A stretch of 64,000 nt of DNA from Adiantum capillus-veneris (Eukaryota > Streptophyta > Polypodiopsida > Polypodiales > Pteridaceae). Made by a program: the position numbers and the translations under genes. The DNA is taken from assembly GCA_014529385.2 (NCBI GenBank), contig CM043968.1, positions 10,487,648 through 10,551,647 on the forward strand. Direction: 5' to 3'. Of the stretch, positions 20,585 to 31,125 are shown one piece after another (the first letter of the stretch is position 1; each line of letters opens with the position of its first letter). The notes beneath the pieces were generated by a model, which saw only the letters and a list, made by a program, of their open reading frames with translations, was not told the DNA's origin and did no database searches.

Positions 20585-22868
20585 AAAGCGTTTTTCTTAA
20601 GTGGATCCGGAAGAGGATATTCCGTGATCAAGTGGATAGCCAGGAAGCGTGTGTCTTGCCGAGGGTCTGCGACTAGATAGGTTTAGCTAGGATCTATGGA
20701 TTAGAGTAGTTGTTGGTGGTCGAGTGATTTGTGAGGTGATAAAAGCGTTTACTAGTCCGTGTGTGGCAGTGATGCGTTTTTCTACTCATAGATGCAAAAC
20801 TCCATATGATTTGTAGGAGTAGCTTTAGGTAAGTGATTCGATTCTGATCTAGATCTATTCATCACTGAATTATTTGCTAAAGTGCTTGATTGCATTTGAA
20901 ATCACGGAAAAGTGTGCTTTTGAGGGTAAAAATGCATTAAACAAGGTTTTGTGGACATTTTTCTATGACTGATTGATGTTGTGCATATAAAAGAGCATTT
21001 GTAAGGGTTCTGTGAAGAAAACCTGCAATTTTGTAAACATAGACATCCTACGCGTAGGATGTCTCAAGGGGGTTCTGGAGACCAAATTTGAAAATTCTGA
21101 CTGCACCAGTGGGTTCAGAGAGTAGGCTTTAGCCTATTTTCATATTGACTTGGGTGTTTTTCCCTATTTTTGTTGACCAAAAGCCAAAAGGCGGAGTCAG
21201 AAAACGTAAAATTTCAGCAAAGGCTTAATTGAGTGATTTTTGCATGTTTTTGCAATTGTGAAGCATACTTGCACTTGCTGAGAGCATAAGGAAGCATCAG
21301 GGACACTTCAGTCTCAACAAATCAGCAGTAGACATCCTACGCGTAGGATGTCTACAGGGTGATCTGGGCACTTTTTTGAAAGATCTGAGGTTACCAGTGT
21401 GTTCAAAAGGTAGGTTTTACCCTATTTTCACCTGGAAAGTGGAAATTTGACCAAATTTTGACAGATCAAAGCCAAAAGACGAGAATTGCCAGACATCCTA
21501 CCCAAATTGTGTCCAAGGCCTAATTTTGAGACCAAACCATAGGATGACTCCATAGGCATGTTCTAAATGTTATATTGAGTGCATGTGATAAATTTCATCT
21601 CATTTGGGTGAGAAAATTGGGTTTAAAGCGGACTTTAGCACTTCTGACTGACAAAAGGCAAGAACAGCTAAAATTTGGGACTTTTGAAATCCAAACCAAA
21701 ATCTGAGCATACCACTGGGTTGCTGACATCAAGGGGAAGCTTTGGGTCAAGTCTGGGGTAAACAGGCCAAAAAGACATCCTACGCGTAGGATGTTATATG
21801 TGTGATTTTGCACTCTAAACTTAATTTCGGGCATACCACAGTGATCAGCACCTTAAGGAAAGTCTGTGGTTCAAATTTGGGGCAATTCTGAGCAGTTAGA
21901 CATCCTACGCGTAGGATGTCTAAGGCATGATTTAGAGGCCAAATTCAAAATGTGGACATAGCAGGGTGTTGTACAGCCTTAGGCAAGCCTCCTAGTCAAA
22001 TTTGGTCCAATTTGGAGTTGATTTGACTTGGGAATTCATCAGAACAGACATCAGGCTTTTGGAACAGAATCTTGATCATTTGACCAGCCTATAGGTGTAC
22101 GAATCAAAAAGTAAAAATAGCGTTGAGTTAAGCACATCAAGGGGAAGCTACAGGGCAAGTTTAAGCTGAAATAGAGCAAAAACACATCCTACGCGTAGGA
22201 TGTCTTCAGCTTTATTTAGGACTCCAAACCAACCTATGAGCACACCACTGTGATCAGCACACCAAGGAGAAGCTGGGGTGAAAATTTCAAGTCATTCTGA
22301 GCAAAAAGACATCCTACGCGTAGGATGTCTCAAGGCCATTTTTAAATCCAAATGAAAATCTGAGCATACCATTGTGTTGCTGGACTTAAGGGGAGTCTCT
22401 GGACCAAATTTTGTTAAATTCTGAGCAAATAGACATACTACGCGTAGGATGTCTTTAGGCCAGTTTTAGGGTCCAACTGTACTTTTGACCATATAGGAGT
22501 GTTCACAGTCTCACAGAGATCCCAAATATTTTTTCAAAATTGAATTTGGACTCATTTTGACCAGTCTAAACTGCATTTCACTGTTTTGGCCATAACTTTC
22601 ACAAACGGTATCGGATCGGAAAAGTTTTTATATCAAAACGTAGCCATTTAGTTTTACGAAAACTATTTAGTTCAACTTTGAAAAAAACATCGTTTGAGGC
22701 CTCAAAATTCATCCGGAAGTCAAGGGTGTCTAAAAGCGACAATTTGCGAGAATTGTGACGAAACGGTTGCGGTTTTGGACATAGTTTCGACTTTTCCCTA
22801 ACCAAAGAACTTGAACACAGTGGACTAAGTCTACTTGAACCAAGCAAAAGTTCTTAAGCCCAGAAATC
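20585..22868 (+). other. Leader of F (primer site to gag), without G
   Basis: Untranslated leader of 2.3 kb after the G target site. It begins AAGCGTTTTTC and runs into the palindrome array at 21041-22454. No open frame of note on the plus strand. Its length is unusual for a leader and is largely due to the array. Confidence 0.75.
21041..22454 (+). repeat. Array of 24-bp perfect palindromes in diverged ~125-160 bp units
   Basis: The core is AGACATCCTACG followed directly by its reverse complement. Perfect 24-mers lie at 21041-21064, 21330-21353, 21898-21921 and 22307-22330; single-change copies at 22182-22205 and 22431-22454; a 3'-altered copy at 21773-21794; half copies at 21491 and near 22045. 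Between cores runs a looser repeat with CATACCACTGTG, CAAGGGGAAGCT and TTCTGAGCAAA. Spacings are about 124-125 in several cases and 282-289 where a copy has decayed. The core is far better kept than its surroundings. Each contains ACGCGT. Confidence 0.93.
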
Positions 22869-25346
22869 ATGTCTACCCTAGATTCAAACGCAGCTTACAC
22901 AAGCTTGGAGATCCCGACGATAGAGGAATATCCTCCCACAATGGATCTTCTAAACTTGCAATTGATAAAGACCCATCTTGTTGAGAGAGTTTGGATGATT
23001 GGTCATGATTGGCTATATAGATACATTGACGACAATGAGGTCAATCTTTATAGGTGCTCAGATCCATACCTAGAAGAGATAACGGATTACAAGCTCTTAT
23101 ATGTTTACACATACGGAGTCGACTGTCAATGGAGATCTATAGTTGTCGACAAGTATGGACGAGAATACAGAGTTGTAGAAAGCACAAATCCACAGACTGT
23201 ACTAGAAAGAGGTGGATATTTGGTCAATGAAGGACCACAAATGCCTCCACCAAACACGAGAATTCCTATAGGAATTCCAAGAAGGGAGCCACCAGGATTC
23301 CCTTCAAGAGCGATAACGAGAGAAGGATTGGGAGAGTCTCTCGTTAGACTTGTAGACAATCGACGAGTTAGACCATCCCAAGTCCAGAAATGGGTAAACA
23401 GAAAATACTCCGGAGATAAAGATCCGAGAGATCACGTAGCGGCTTTTAGAAGAGTTATTAGAGCAGAGGAAGTTTCAGATTTTGCGACACATTTTGCGGG
23501 ATTTGGATTGACTCTAGAAGATGATGCAGCTACATGGTTCGACACTGTGGAAAAATGGGATTTTGAGACCCTAGATGAGTTGTTTGAGGAGTTTATTGAA
23601 GAATTCTCGCCAAAAGGCATTGCTCACAACACGGTCTCGCAACTCCATAGATTCAAACAGAAAGAGGATGAATCGGTACGCAAAGCATCATTACGGCTCA
23701 AGAGATATGTTAAGCTCTGTCCGAGAGCGGAATTACCTACGCAAGCACGACTGATTTTGATATTTATCCAGGGAATGAGACATGCGGGCCTTCAGAAGGA
23801 TCTGCATATGATAAGGAGGATGACGCTAAACGAGTTGATCAAAGAAGCTCTTTATCTAGTGGATAATTGTGAGGCATACAAAGAAAAGGACTTAAAGAGT
23901 CAAGGAGATGACACATCCTCTCAGCACAGTGTTTCACAGATAAGTGAGTCCATTGCCAAGCCAACGGCACCTATTGATCAAGAAAAGCTTATCGACGACT
24001 TGGTCAAGAGGTTGATTCCTCTTGTAAGGTCTGATTCGGGAGAGCCGAAGTGGTGTGAAATTGAGAGAAAATGGACGAACCATACGGGGGAAGAGTGCTA
24101 TTATAGCATGGAAAATGCTAGGGAGAGGTATGTACAACCTGTTCCAGAAGCACCTACTCCACCTAGATACATTACGGGGAATGCTCCAAGATTAGTAGGA
24201 GTTTTAAGGCCACAGCTTGTCTTAGGACAACAACCTCCACTGCCAGGTACTAGAATGCCGGTAGACATGAGATACATGCCAATGATGGAAGCATCAAATA
24301 AACCAACGCCAGTACTAGCTACAATGTGGTATAGCAACCAAAGTGAGTACTACCCTTCGGAGCAACAAAATGTGAAAGAAACACATGGAGTGGTGAGGCC
24401 GGTACAACCTCCACCTCCTGGGTTTCAGTCGAAAGAAAGAAGGGATGAAATGGATGAAAGGACATTGTGATTCATTGCAAATAACGGCTTATCTAGGTCA
24501 AAGCTTGCTTATAGCCAAGAGGAAATGCTAAAAGAATCTTCTCAACCACAGACAGATTGTCACAAAAGTCGTGACAACCACTTGGTCAAACAATGTACTC
24601 ATACGGAGATCACTGAAGTAAATGCCTATTGTCTTGAGTGTGGCATCGCTCACTTGATCCCCGATTGCCCGAAAAAACCAAACCAAATCAGGAAAATCAC
24701 GACAAATCTATCAGGGATTGTTCAGCTCCCTAGTAGCTCAGAAAATGAAAATGTTGTACCAGTTCAAGTGGTTACAAGAGCACAAGCCCAAAAGAAAGCT
24801 GATGAGAATCCAGAGACAAAGAACACGGAAGGTGACATGAGTCCAGAGACAGATGATGGACCAAAGACAGACGCACCTAGTCAGAAAACCAAGAGCAAAC
24901 GAAATAGTTGGAAAGCTAGAAACACTGGGATGAAAGCACGTAGGGAACAAGAGCAAAAATCCCTAGCTGAGAAGCTTACCGAAGCTGAGGAGAAGATAAA
25001 ACAACACGAGGAAAAGGAGGCACCTTCTCTTACACAGATGGTTAAACCTCTAGAAGAACCATCCACGGATGAGAAACCGAGAAGTGCTAGTTCAGGAGGA
25101 TCTGTGTTGGTAGAGAAGGTTAATGAGACATTAGATGACCTCTTGAAAGCCTATGATGCGAGGATCAAAAACAACCAAACCCAAGAACACAGGTGGATGA
25201 CATATCCCTATACGGAACTAGAAAAGCAAAGGTTTGAAATGTGCCATAAAATGATTCAAACAGCGCAAGCTTTACTAGAACCACCAGGTGCAAAACCTGA
25301 GGATGTGATCCGTGTCATGCCTACACACGTAATCCCACCAAACTAG
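22869..25346 (+). pseudogene. F gag: unique N-terminus, retrotransposon gag domain, zinc-knuckle-like motif
   Basis: Starts MSTLDSNAAYTSLEIP at 22869; this ATG opens the long frame and no earlier in-frame start is apparent. Residues 1-170 are unlike common gags. Residues about 175-338 form the gag domain (YSGDKDPRDHVAAFRRVI, LEDDAATWFDTVEKWDFETL, FIEEFSPKGIAHNTVSQL, FIQGMRHAGLQKDLHMI). A TGA at 24468 interrupts, but the same frame continues past it. Near residue 589 is CLECGIAHLIPDC, a zinc knuckle with one residue fewer between Cys and His than usual. A charged, helix-prone segment (EKLTEAEEKIKQHEEKE) follows near 700. TAG at 25344. It would build the particle. Confidence 0.88.
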
Positions 25347-26318
25347 GAACTAAAAGAGCCAAATTCTAGTCATGAGCACAAACCAAACCTCAAAGACCCA
25401 GCATTAGAACCAAGGATAGTACTGAATACCATGGATAACTCTTCCTAGGGAATTCACCAAGCTATACTTGAGGATTGTAACGAGATAGATGGTCTTGACG
25501 AATTGTGGAAACAAGTCAGAGAGGCCAATGAAGCCGATGACCTAAGAAGACGAGTAGACAAGACTGGTGATGAACGAGGAGTGTTTCTACCACCAATAGA
25601 GGAATTTGAAACTGGATCTCAAATGAATCTAGACGTGCCATCTTGTTGGGGCAACAAAGGATCTGTACAATCTATGGATAGTCAACCCCATTCGCTAAGA
25701 ACACTACCGTCCTACATGGGAGAGTACGAGACCAAGTCAGATGTGGTTGCAGTCCCATCACAGAGACTGTCTCCCAACAAGGCCATCGATTCAAAGGGGC
25801 TAGTAGATATTCTATCTGCCCCAGTCACCTGTACAATAATGCTAGCCGAGTTGCTCAGAATAAGACCAAACATGTGGGCTAATGTGGGTAAATTCCTAGA
25901 GGAATTTGGTGTAAAAACCCCAATGACTCAAATCCAGGAAGGCATCAAAGAGCTTGAAATGCCTCAACTAAATACTAGGCCACTTCCATTAAACAAGGTA
26001 GGCGAGTATTTCGAGGGAGAACATGGAAACACCACCCTTCCTGTGGAATTCAATGGTGTACAAACCATGGCAATCCTTGACAGTGGAGCTGGTGTGGCCA
26101 TTGCAATCAAAGAGGTTTGGAAAAAATGGGGAAAACCTGCCTTGAGATCCACACGAATGACCCTGCAGCTTGCAGACGGACACAAGGAAAAGCCCCTAGG
26201 ATTGCTAGAAAAAGTAATTGTTACTTCTTGTGGCATTGAATATGAACACACTTTTGCTGTTGTTGACTTTGGCAAGAAGAACAACTATGAAATCATTCTA
26301 GGAAGACCATTCATGTGA
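25347..26318 (+). pseudogene. F aspartic protease
   Basis: Same frame as gag, after TAG at 25344 and another TAG at 25446. The 271-codon open part (25503-26318) holds the retropepsin domain near its end: GEHGNTTLPVEFNGVQTMAI, the active site ILDSGAGVAIAI, LQLADGHKEKPLG, and IILGRPFM just before a TGA at 26316. The catalytic Asp-Ser-Gly is intact. The upstream part (LWKQVREANEADDLRRRVD) is a linker of unknown role. It would process the F polyprotein. All breaks are single in-frame stops without frameshift. Confidence 0.87.
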
Positions 26319-27800
26319 CAATTGAAAATGGTCCAAGATTGGGGTTATGACCATATATACCTAAGACATATGGAAACCATAACAAAGGTAAACTTGAGGG
26401 ACCATAGCTATAGGGATGTGACGAGAACACCGGTTGAGGAGTTTGATTCCGCCACAGTAGCAGGATCAGAACTTCCAGCTTGGTTGGGTAAGCCTAAAGA
26501 ACTGTGGATGTGTGGAGCTTCACAATGTGGTAGCTTGAAACGTGAGGAATGTATACTAGAACGGGTTATAGAGGATATGGACTATATCCTAGAACCATTT
26601 CCTGAAGAAGAGTTAGAGCCTTTTGGATGGGAACACATCTTGGCTACTCTGGACGTGTGCGCCATGGAGGATGCTCCCACAACAAAGTTTTGTGATGAAA
26701 ATGGCTATGATGTCATTCTTTATTTTGCAGTGAGTGTAATCCAGGAAAAGGAAGAGAACCAGACATCAACAAGCTCTCGAAATCAAGAACAAACAAAGAA
26801 ATGTGGAGAATCAAAAGATGAAGAAGACGACGAGTTCTATGACTCTGTAGAACACTTCGAGCTTCAAGAAGATCAACGACCCGGGAATCAATGTCACTGC
26901 TACACGAATAAAGTGCATCAAAAGTGGATTTCAAAGTCCTCGGTGAAGACACAGCCACCACAAGCATTCTCATACATGGCTCCTAATAAGGATGCAAAGA
27001 CTCAGCTAGGAGGAATACGACCAAAGCAACGAGCTAACAATGCTCTAATCAAGGGGCTAGAAAATTCCTCCAAGAAACTACCACCCACGAGCAAACAGAC
27101 AGTAACTTTCCACTACCAGCCAAAAAATCAAGGGAAAGTACAAGAAGTCAACCTTGTTGAGGATAGTAGAGATAGTGATGAATCTTACGACATCCCCTAT
27201 CATCAACTCAGGCCATCACTATCACCAAGCCCTTCAGCAACAACCATGACAGGTCAAAAGAACAGGACAACAAGTCAAAATCAAAAAGCTCGACAAATTT
27301 GGATACCAAAAAGCCAGATCGGCCAAAAACAGATATGGATCAAGAAGACAAAGATCTCTAATGACAAATCACAAGATCCAACACCAAAACAAAAACAAGG
27401 AAAGCGTGCACGAATGGGTAAGAATATCACAAAGTCGCAAGCTTTCCAAGCTCAGGTTTGGGTTCCAAAGAAGCTGATTCAAGCACAAAAAAGTCAGGAA
27501 TTCATTTGGATTCCAAAACAACCACAGTATCAACTTTCAAAGCCTGAATCCCGTCACCAACCAAGCGTACAAGGGCTGAAGCAAAGACCACTGTTGACTC
27601 ACACAACAAAAAGGTGGATCCCAAAGAAGTCTCTTGAAACACAAACGAAGCACGGGCAAGTATGGGTTCCCAAATGAGAGCCAGCAACAAAACAGCCAAT
27701 AATCGCAAAGAAATGGGTCCCAAAGAAGAACAACAAAATTGCTGTTAGTGCATCGCCGCTTAAATTCTTACAATTCTTCCTACGATTACAGTACAGTTAG
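26319..27800 (+). pseudogene. F post-protease tail with W-[IV]-P-K repeats, no reverse transcriptase
   Basis: The frame continues with QLKMVQDWGYDHIYLRH, as after other plant gypsy proteases, but then leaves the pol pattern: no RT motif follows. An acidic stretch (GESKDEEDDEFYDSVEHFEL) is followed by a basic, Gln/Lys-rich tail of about 170 residues in which W-[IV]-P-K or a close form recurs at about 27300, 27335 (WIKK), 27458, 27505, 27615, 27660 and, past the TGA at 27675, 27713 (KKWVPKK). Spacing varies from about 12 to 50 residues. The function is unknown; a nucleic-acid or partner-binding role would fit the charge but is inference. Confidence 0.75.
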
Positions 27801-29247
27801 AAGAGAGCAAATCGCTTCAATCAAGCAACGATACAGGAGCTTCAAAGACCATTACATTGCTTAGAATAGGAAGCCTCGCCAACAAATTCCAATAAGCAAA
27901 TTGCTTATACCCACATCTTGCACAACATAAATCTTTTCCATGCATTGACTGTGTATGCATAATAGGGCTACATTACACGGCCTGCATAGGCACAACTTTT
28001 AATTGCCCAAGCACAACACATACCCTTGCGATACCCTGTCGTAAAGGATGACTCCAAATAGGAAGGGGGGAGGCATTCTGAATGCGGACCTAACATTATG
28101 ACTATTAGAGGGCAATGTTTTGTGAGATGCATTGAATTTTTGCGTTTTATTGTGATATTTTTTGACAAAATTTAGAGTATATTCCCTCATAGTACTGTTA
28201 CAGAGGAGTATGGGGACAAAATCCATATATGAGCCCCTAGGGACATGTGTATAGTGTACATAGCATTTAGATTTCTATTTGAATGATTTTTCTTTTGTTG
28301 AGTTGTTTTGAGATTTTCTTTGTTTATTATCAAAAAAAAAAAACCATAACCCACATGAAGAAAAGATTGACGAGAGGCCTGAGGACTACAAAGAGAAGAA
28401 GGTACAGGGAAACGATGAAACTTCACGAAGTATGTCTCAGCAGCCACTACAACAGCCGAAGAACTTGTCACAAAGCAGTGTCAACATGCAATCGACAAGT
28501 CATACAAGTCAGAGTCGAGTAGCTAAGACACAAAATGAGTGAGGTGTTAGTCCCAAAGCTTCAAGTAATATTATATGTGGTCTAAGCGTCTTAGCTATTC
28601 TAGGTACTGCTCATGCTGGAAGAGTTGAGCATATTTACGTTGTGTCGCTCATGCTGGTATAGGTGAGCAAAAGAGTCGAAGTCTACTATACTTAAGTCCG
28701 GTGAAGTGAAGGAGAAGGTCCAAAAGACACTCACGTATTGAGCACAGTGAGATATGAGTGGAGAAACTTCTACATCGAAAACCCTTCTTGGAAAGGTGGA
28801 AGCTATTGAGACATATTTTGATGTCACATGTGCTACATTTATTCCTCGAAACACCCATCATCTCCTTCTTTCACATTGCATGATTTTGTTGACAAATTTC
28901 TCATATCTACTCTTTCCGTGTTTCACCCAAGCACTCACCTTTCATGAACATGTACTTCACGTTCAATTGCTCAACTCCAATAAGAGCGTATACCAAAGGC
29001 ATTTTTTTCCCCACCGGGTTTTTTCCCTTTGGTCATCCAGGTTTTAGACCCTAATCTAAAGACACATATCACCATCCTCTTGTACATATTCCTTCTACAT
29101 CAACAATAAGGAAATGCTACTCAAATCAATTGACAAATGAATTGGAGCACCAATTTTTGATCATAGCATACTTCTCCTCAATGGCGAGTCGAAGAATGGC
29201 CTACAATGACAAAAGCTGCAGACAACACTAACAACATGATTTCACAG
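27801..29247 (+). other. F 3' non-pol region
   Basis: Where pol would be expected there are about 1.4 kb of mostly non-coding sequence. Seen within it: a short A run at 28332-28343, repeated text GCTCATGCTGG at about 28608 and 28648, and near 29005 CCCCACCGGGTTTTTTCCC, which resembles the T-rich motif often found shortly before the 3' LTR of plant LTR elements. Confidence 0.5.
28354..28542 (+). pseudogene. Coding-like Gln/Ser-rich fragment in F 3' region
   Basis: A 62-codon open frame without ATG reads HEEKIDERPEDYKEKKVQGN, DETSRSMSQQPLQQPKNLSQ and SSVNMQSTSHTSQSRV, ending in TGA at 28540. Its low-complexity polar composition resembles a disordered tail of a regulatory or gag-like protein. 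No family is recognised; it may be captured or leftover coding sequence. Confidence 0.3.
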
Positions 29248-29447
29248 GAACAAAGAAGTCCCCAATGAAGAAGCGCAAACATAAAAGTAATCAGAGGATC
29301 TCAAAAGATGAATGGTTACAATGATAGATGTCCTCTCTAATGGATCATAGTTCTTGTTGTGGTTCGACAAAGATACAAGCAGTGCAACAGATGAAGACAA
29401 AACGAGAGCAAAGTGTTGACCGTTGGGTCAACAACACAATATAACTC
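29248..29447 (+). repeat. First copy of an F 3' duplication, ending in a stray LTR start
   Basis: AGGAACAAAGAAGTCCCCAA occurs at 29249 and again at 29448. The first copy runs into TGTTGACCGTTGGGTCAACA (29417-29447, the first ~31 bp of the F LTR), which then joins directly to the second copy. The order looks like a template jump during reverse transcription. Confidence 0.8.
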
Positions 29448-29660
29448 AGGAACAAAGAAGTCCCCAATGAAGAAGCATAGACCTATAATGATAGAAATAG
29501 ATGTTGCAGCTCGGAGCGTGGATGTGAAAGACATAAAGTTCGTCATCAATTATGATTTTCTTGAATCATGTGAAGACTATGTACATCGGATTGGATGAAC
29601 AAGACAAGCTACTGCAAAGGCTTTAGTCTATACTTTCTTTCCAACAACAAAACGACAGCA
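29448..29660 (+). pseudogene. Captured DEAD-box RNA helicase fragment (helicase C domain)
   Basis: The plus strand from about 29480 reads [40 protein letters not shown], a TGA, then a stretch ending YTFF. This matches helicase motif V (A-T-D-V-A-A-R-G-x-D-V-K-D-I) and motif VI (H-R-I-G-R-T-G-R) of the DDX5/DBP2-like DEAD-box family, in plants the RH20/RH30/RH14 type; the first Arg of motif VI is the stop. The text from 29330 to 29405 may be a decayed motif IV region (a TKRxCD-like block in another frame). Host RNA helicases are not part of LTR elements, so this is captured sequence, with no intron seen. Too short and broken to work. Confidence 0.78.
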
Positions 29661-29711
29661 AAGACCACATCGCCATCGACAATCAGGTCATGTCGGGGAC
29701 GACATGAACGC

Positions 29712-29723
29712 GGAAGGGGGGAA
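29712..29723 (+). promoter_or_regulatory. Polypurine tract of F
   Basis: GGAAGGGGGGAA immediately before the 3' LTR; primer for plus-strand synthesis. Confidence 0.88.
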
Positions 29724-30682
29724 TGTTGACCGTTGGGTCAACAACACAACATAACTCCAATTTCATACCAAAGTCTTATCTTTTGCGAGTTATGAAATTT
29801 TGCGGATTATGGCTATAAACGTCATTTGTAATGAGTAGTTATTCTAGTTTCAGAAGCCGGGGTGCAATGGCACTTCCAGATTGTAAATACAAAGCCATTT
29901 GACCCTTTCAACCCCATTTTTGGTTAAACCTAAGGTAGCCTTTGTATATAAGGTACCTAGGTCATTTTGTAAAGGAGAATTTTAATCATAATCAAAACTT
30001 AGCGCTGCCGTCTACTGTGTGTGAGAGAGAAAGAGAGTGAGTGTGAGCTTCATCCTCCCGCTACGCCCGGCTCGCTCCACACATTGGAGATCCGACTGCA
30101 CCATTGCGGTAGGCTCGAGGAGAGCTACGCGACAACGCCAAGCATTCCACACGAGACGAAGCACACATGCCGATGCATCTACGAGCTATTTGTGGCCGTA
30201 AGTGTATCAAACGATGTCTGTTTTCTGCGTGTTAGTAGTCTATAGAATCGTGGCGACATAAGCTACGCAAAGGTACTCATAAATTTCAATTTCGGGCACT
30301 TTCAAAATTATGTTCTGTCATCCTACACGTTTTCCGCAGATGGGTTTAGAGTGAGGGTTTTGAGTGCAGAAGCTTAGGGACAGGTGTATCCTAGTGAGGG
30401 GATGGTGTTCCTTAAGTTTCGTATGAATCTGGCATGATTAGGTGAGTTACCTTCCGTATGTGTGTATGTGGTTAGGTGGTGTAGTTGAGAGCAGTGAGGT
30501 TCTTGATTGTGGTTTAGTTGGCCTTCCAGAGTGTTGTATGTGTAGGATGGTCTCAGCCTGACAAGCGTAAGAGATTTCCTCTGTGTGCCTATCGTGTCAT
30601 CTATTTCCTCGATTGACATTATGTTGATCTAGGTAGTGTTTGCATGCACTTCATGGGTGTGTGAGTCGCTTCCCGTCCAACA
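29724..30682 (+). repeat. 3' LTR of F
   Basis: 959 bp, paired with 14346-15294. The counterpart of the LTR half-palindrome reads CATCCTACACGT (30319-30330), a CpG lost compared with the 5' copy. Followed by CGTAT (30683-30687), the right target duplication. Confidence 0.95.
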
Positions 30683-31125
30683 CGTATATACAATTAAAGC
30701 TCCTCCATTGTCTTGGCTTGTAAGCTTCTTCTTGTGCTCTTGAAGAGAGTTTAATTCTTGGAATTTCTCTTTGAGTAGTGTCACAATTGCCCAAAATTTG
30801 TATCAAGGACAACTTTTAAGAGCACAAGAACTAGATCTTCATTTCCTACATGACATTTGATAGAAGTAATTCACATGCAGATGCTTTTGAGTTGATTGAC
30901 AACAGTAGATACACCAATACAAAGAGTCACTTTATTTCTAATGCAAACTTGGAATGTTTAGAAATGTCTCAAAAGTGTTGTTCTAAGGTAGTCCATGCTT
31001 CATTTGTCCTAGTGCAAGTTTCAAAAATTGTGCATAGAGCTTCCTTATCCTTTGCTCTTTCACTCATATTTAAAGACTTAACAATGGACCACAACTATTT
31101 GCACATTAGGTAACCCTTGGTTTTT
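30683..31125 (-). pseudogene. Copia E: gag core, right of insertion F
   Basis: On the minus strand from about 31078: MSERAKDKEALCTIFETCTR and TNEAWTTLEQHF, the copia gag pattern (compare CTSAHKAWVVLEENF in element B). Later frames are broken. The zinc knuckle of the same gag lies across F at 14300-14345. So one copia gag is split by 16.3 kb. Confidence 0.55.

Larger units (their letters stand above)
14346..30682 (+). mobile_element. LTR element F: gag-protease only, with palindromic leader and captured helicase piece
   Basis: A complete LTR-flanked unit with 949- and 959-bp LTRs, perfect 5-bp target duplication CGTAT, Asp-tRNA primer site at 15296 and polypurine tract at 29712-29723. It is 16.3 kb, or about 11.1 kb without nested unit G. 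The single long coding frame (22869-27800) gives gag, a zinc-knuckle-like motif, an aspartic protease and a W-P-K repeat tail; there is no reverse transcriptase, RNase H or integrase. It thus belongs to the broad class of non-autonomous gag-bearing LTR elements and would depend on a partner for copying. By my count the LTRs differ at about two dozen sites, so it is young compared with its neighbours. Confidence 0.93.

Noticed and set aside
17195-22454. Regular repeats considered as a CRISPR array
   Set aside because: Between-repeat sequence is itself repeated and diverged, unit sizes are 125-160 bp, and the context is a plant retroelement.
23126-23359. Minus-strand frames inside F gag and protease (also 23432-23620, 25964-26284)
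   Set aside because: Shadows of the plus-strand coding frame with no domain.
22869-27800. Programmed stop readthrough as explanation for the in-frame stops
   Set aside because: Five stops spread over 4.9 kb without a shared downstream context fit decay by C-to-T change better.
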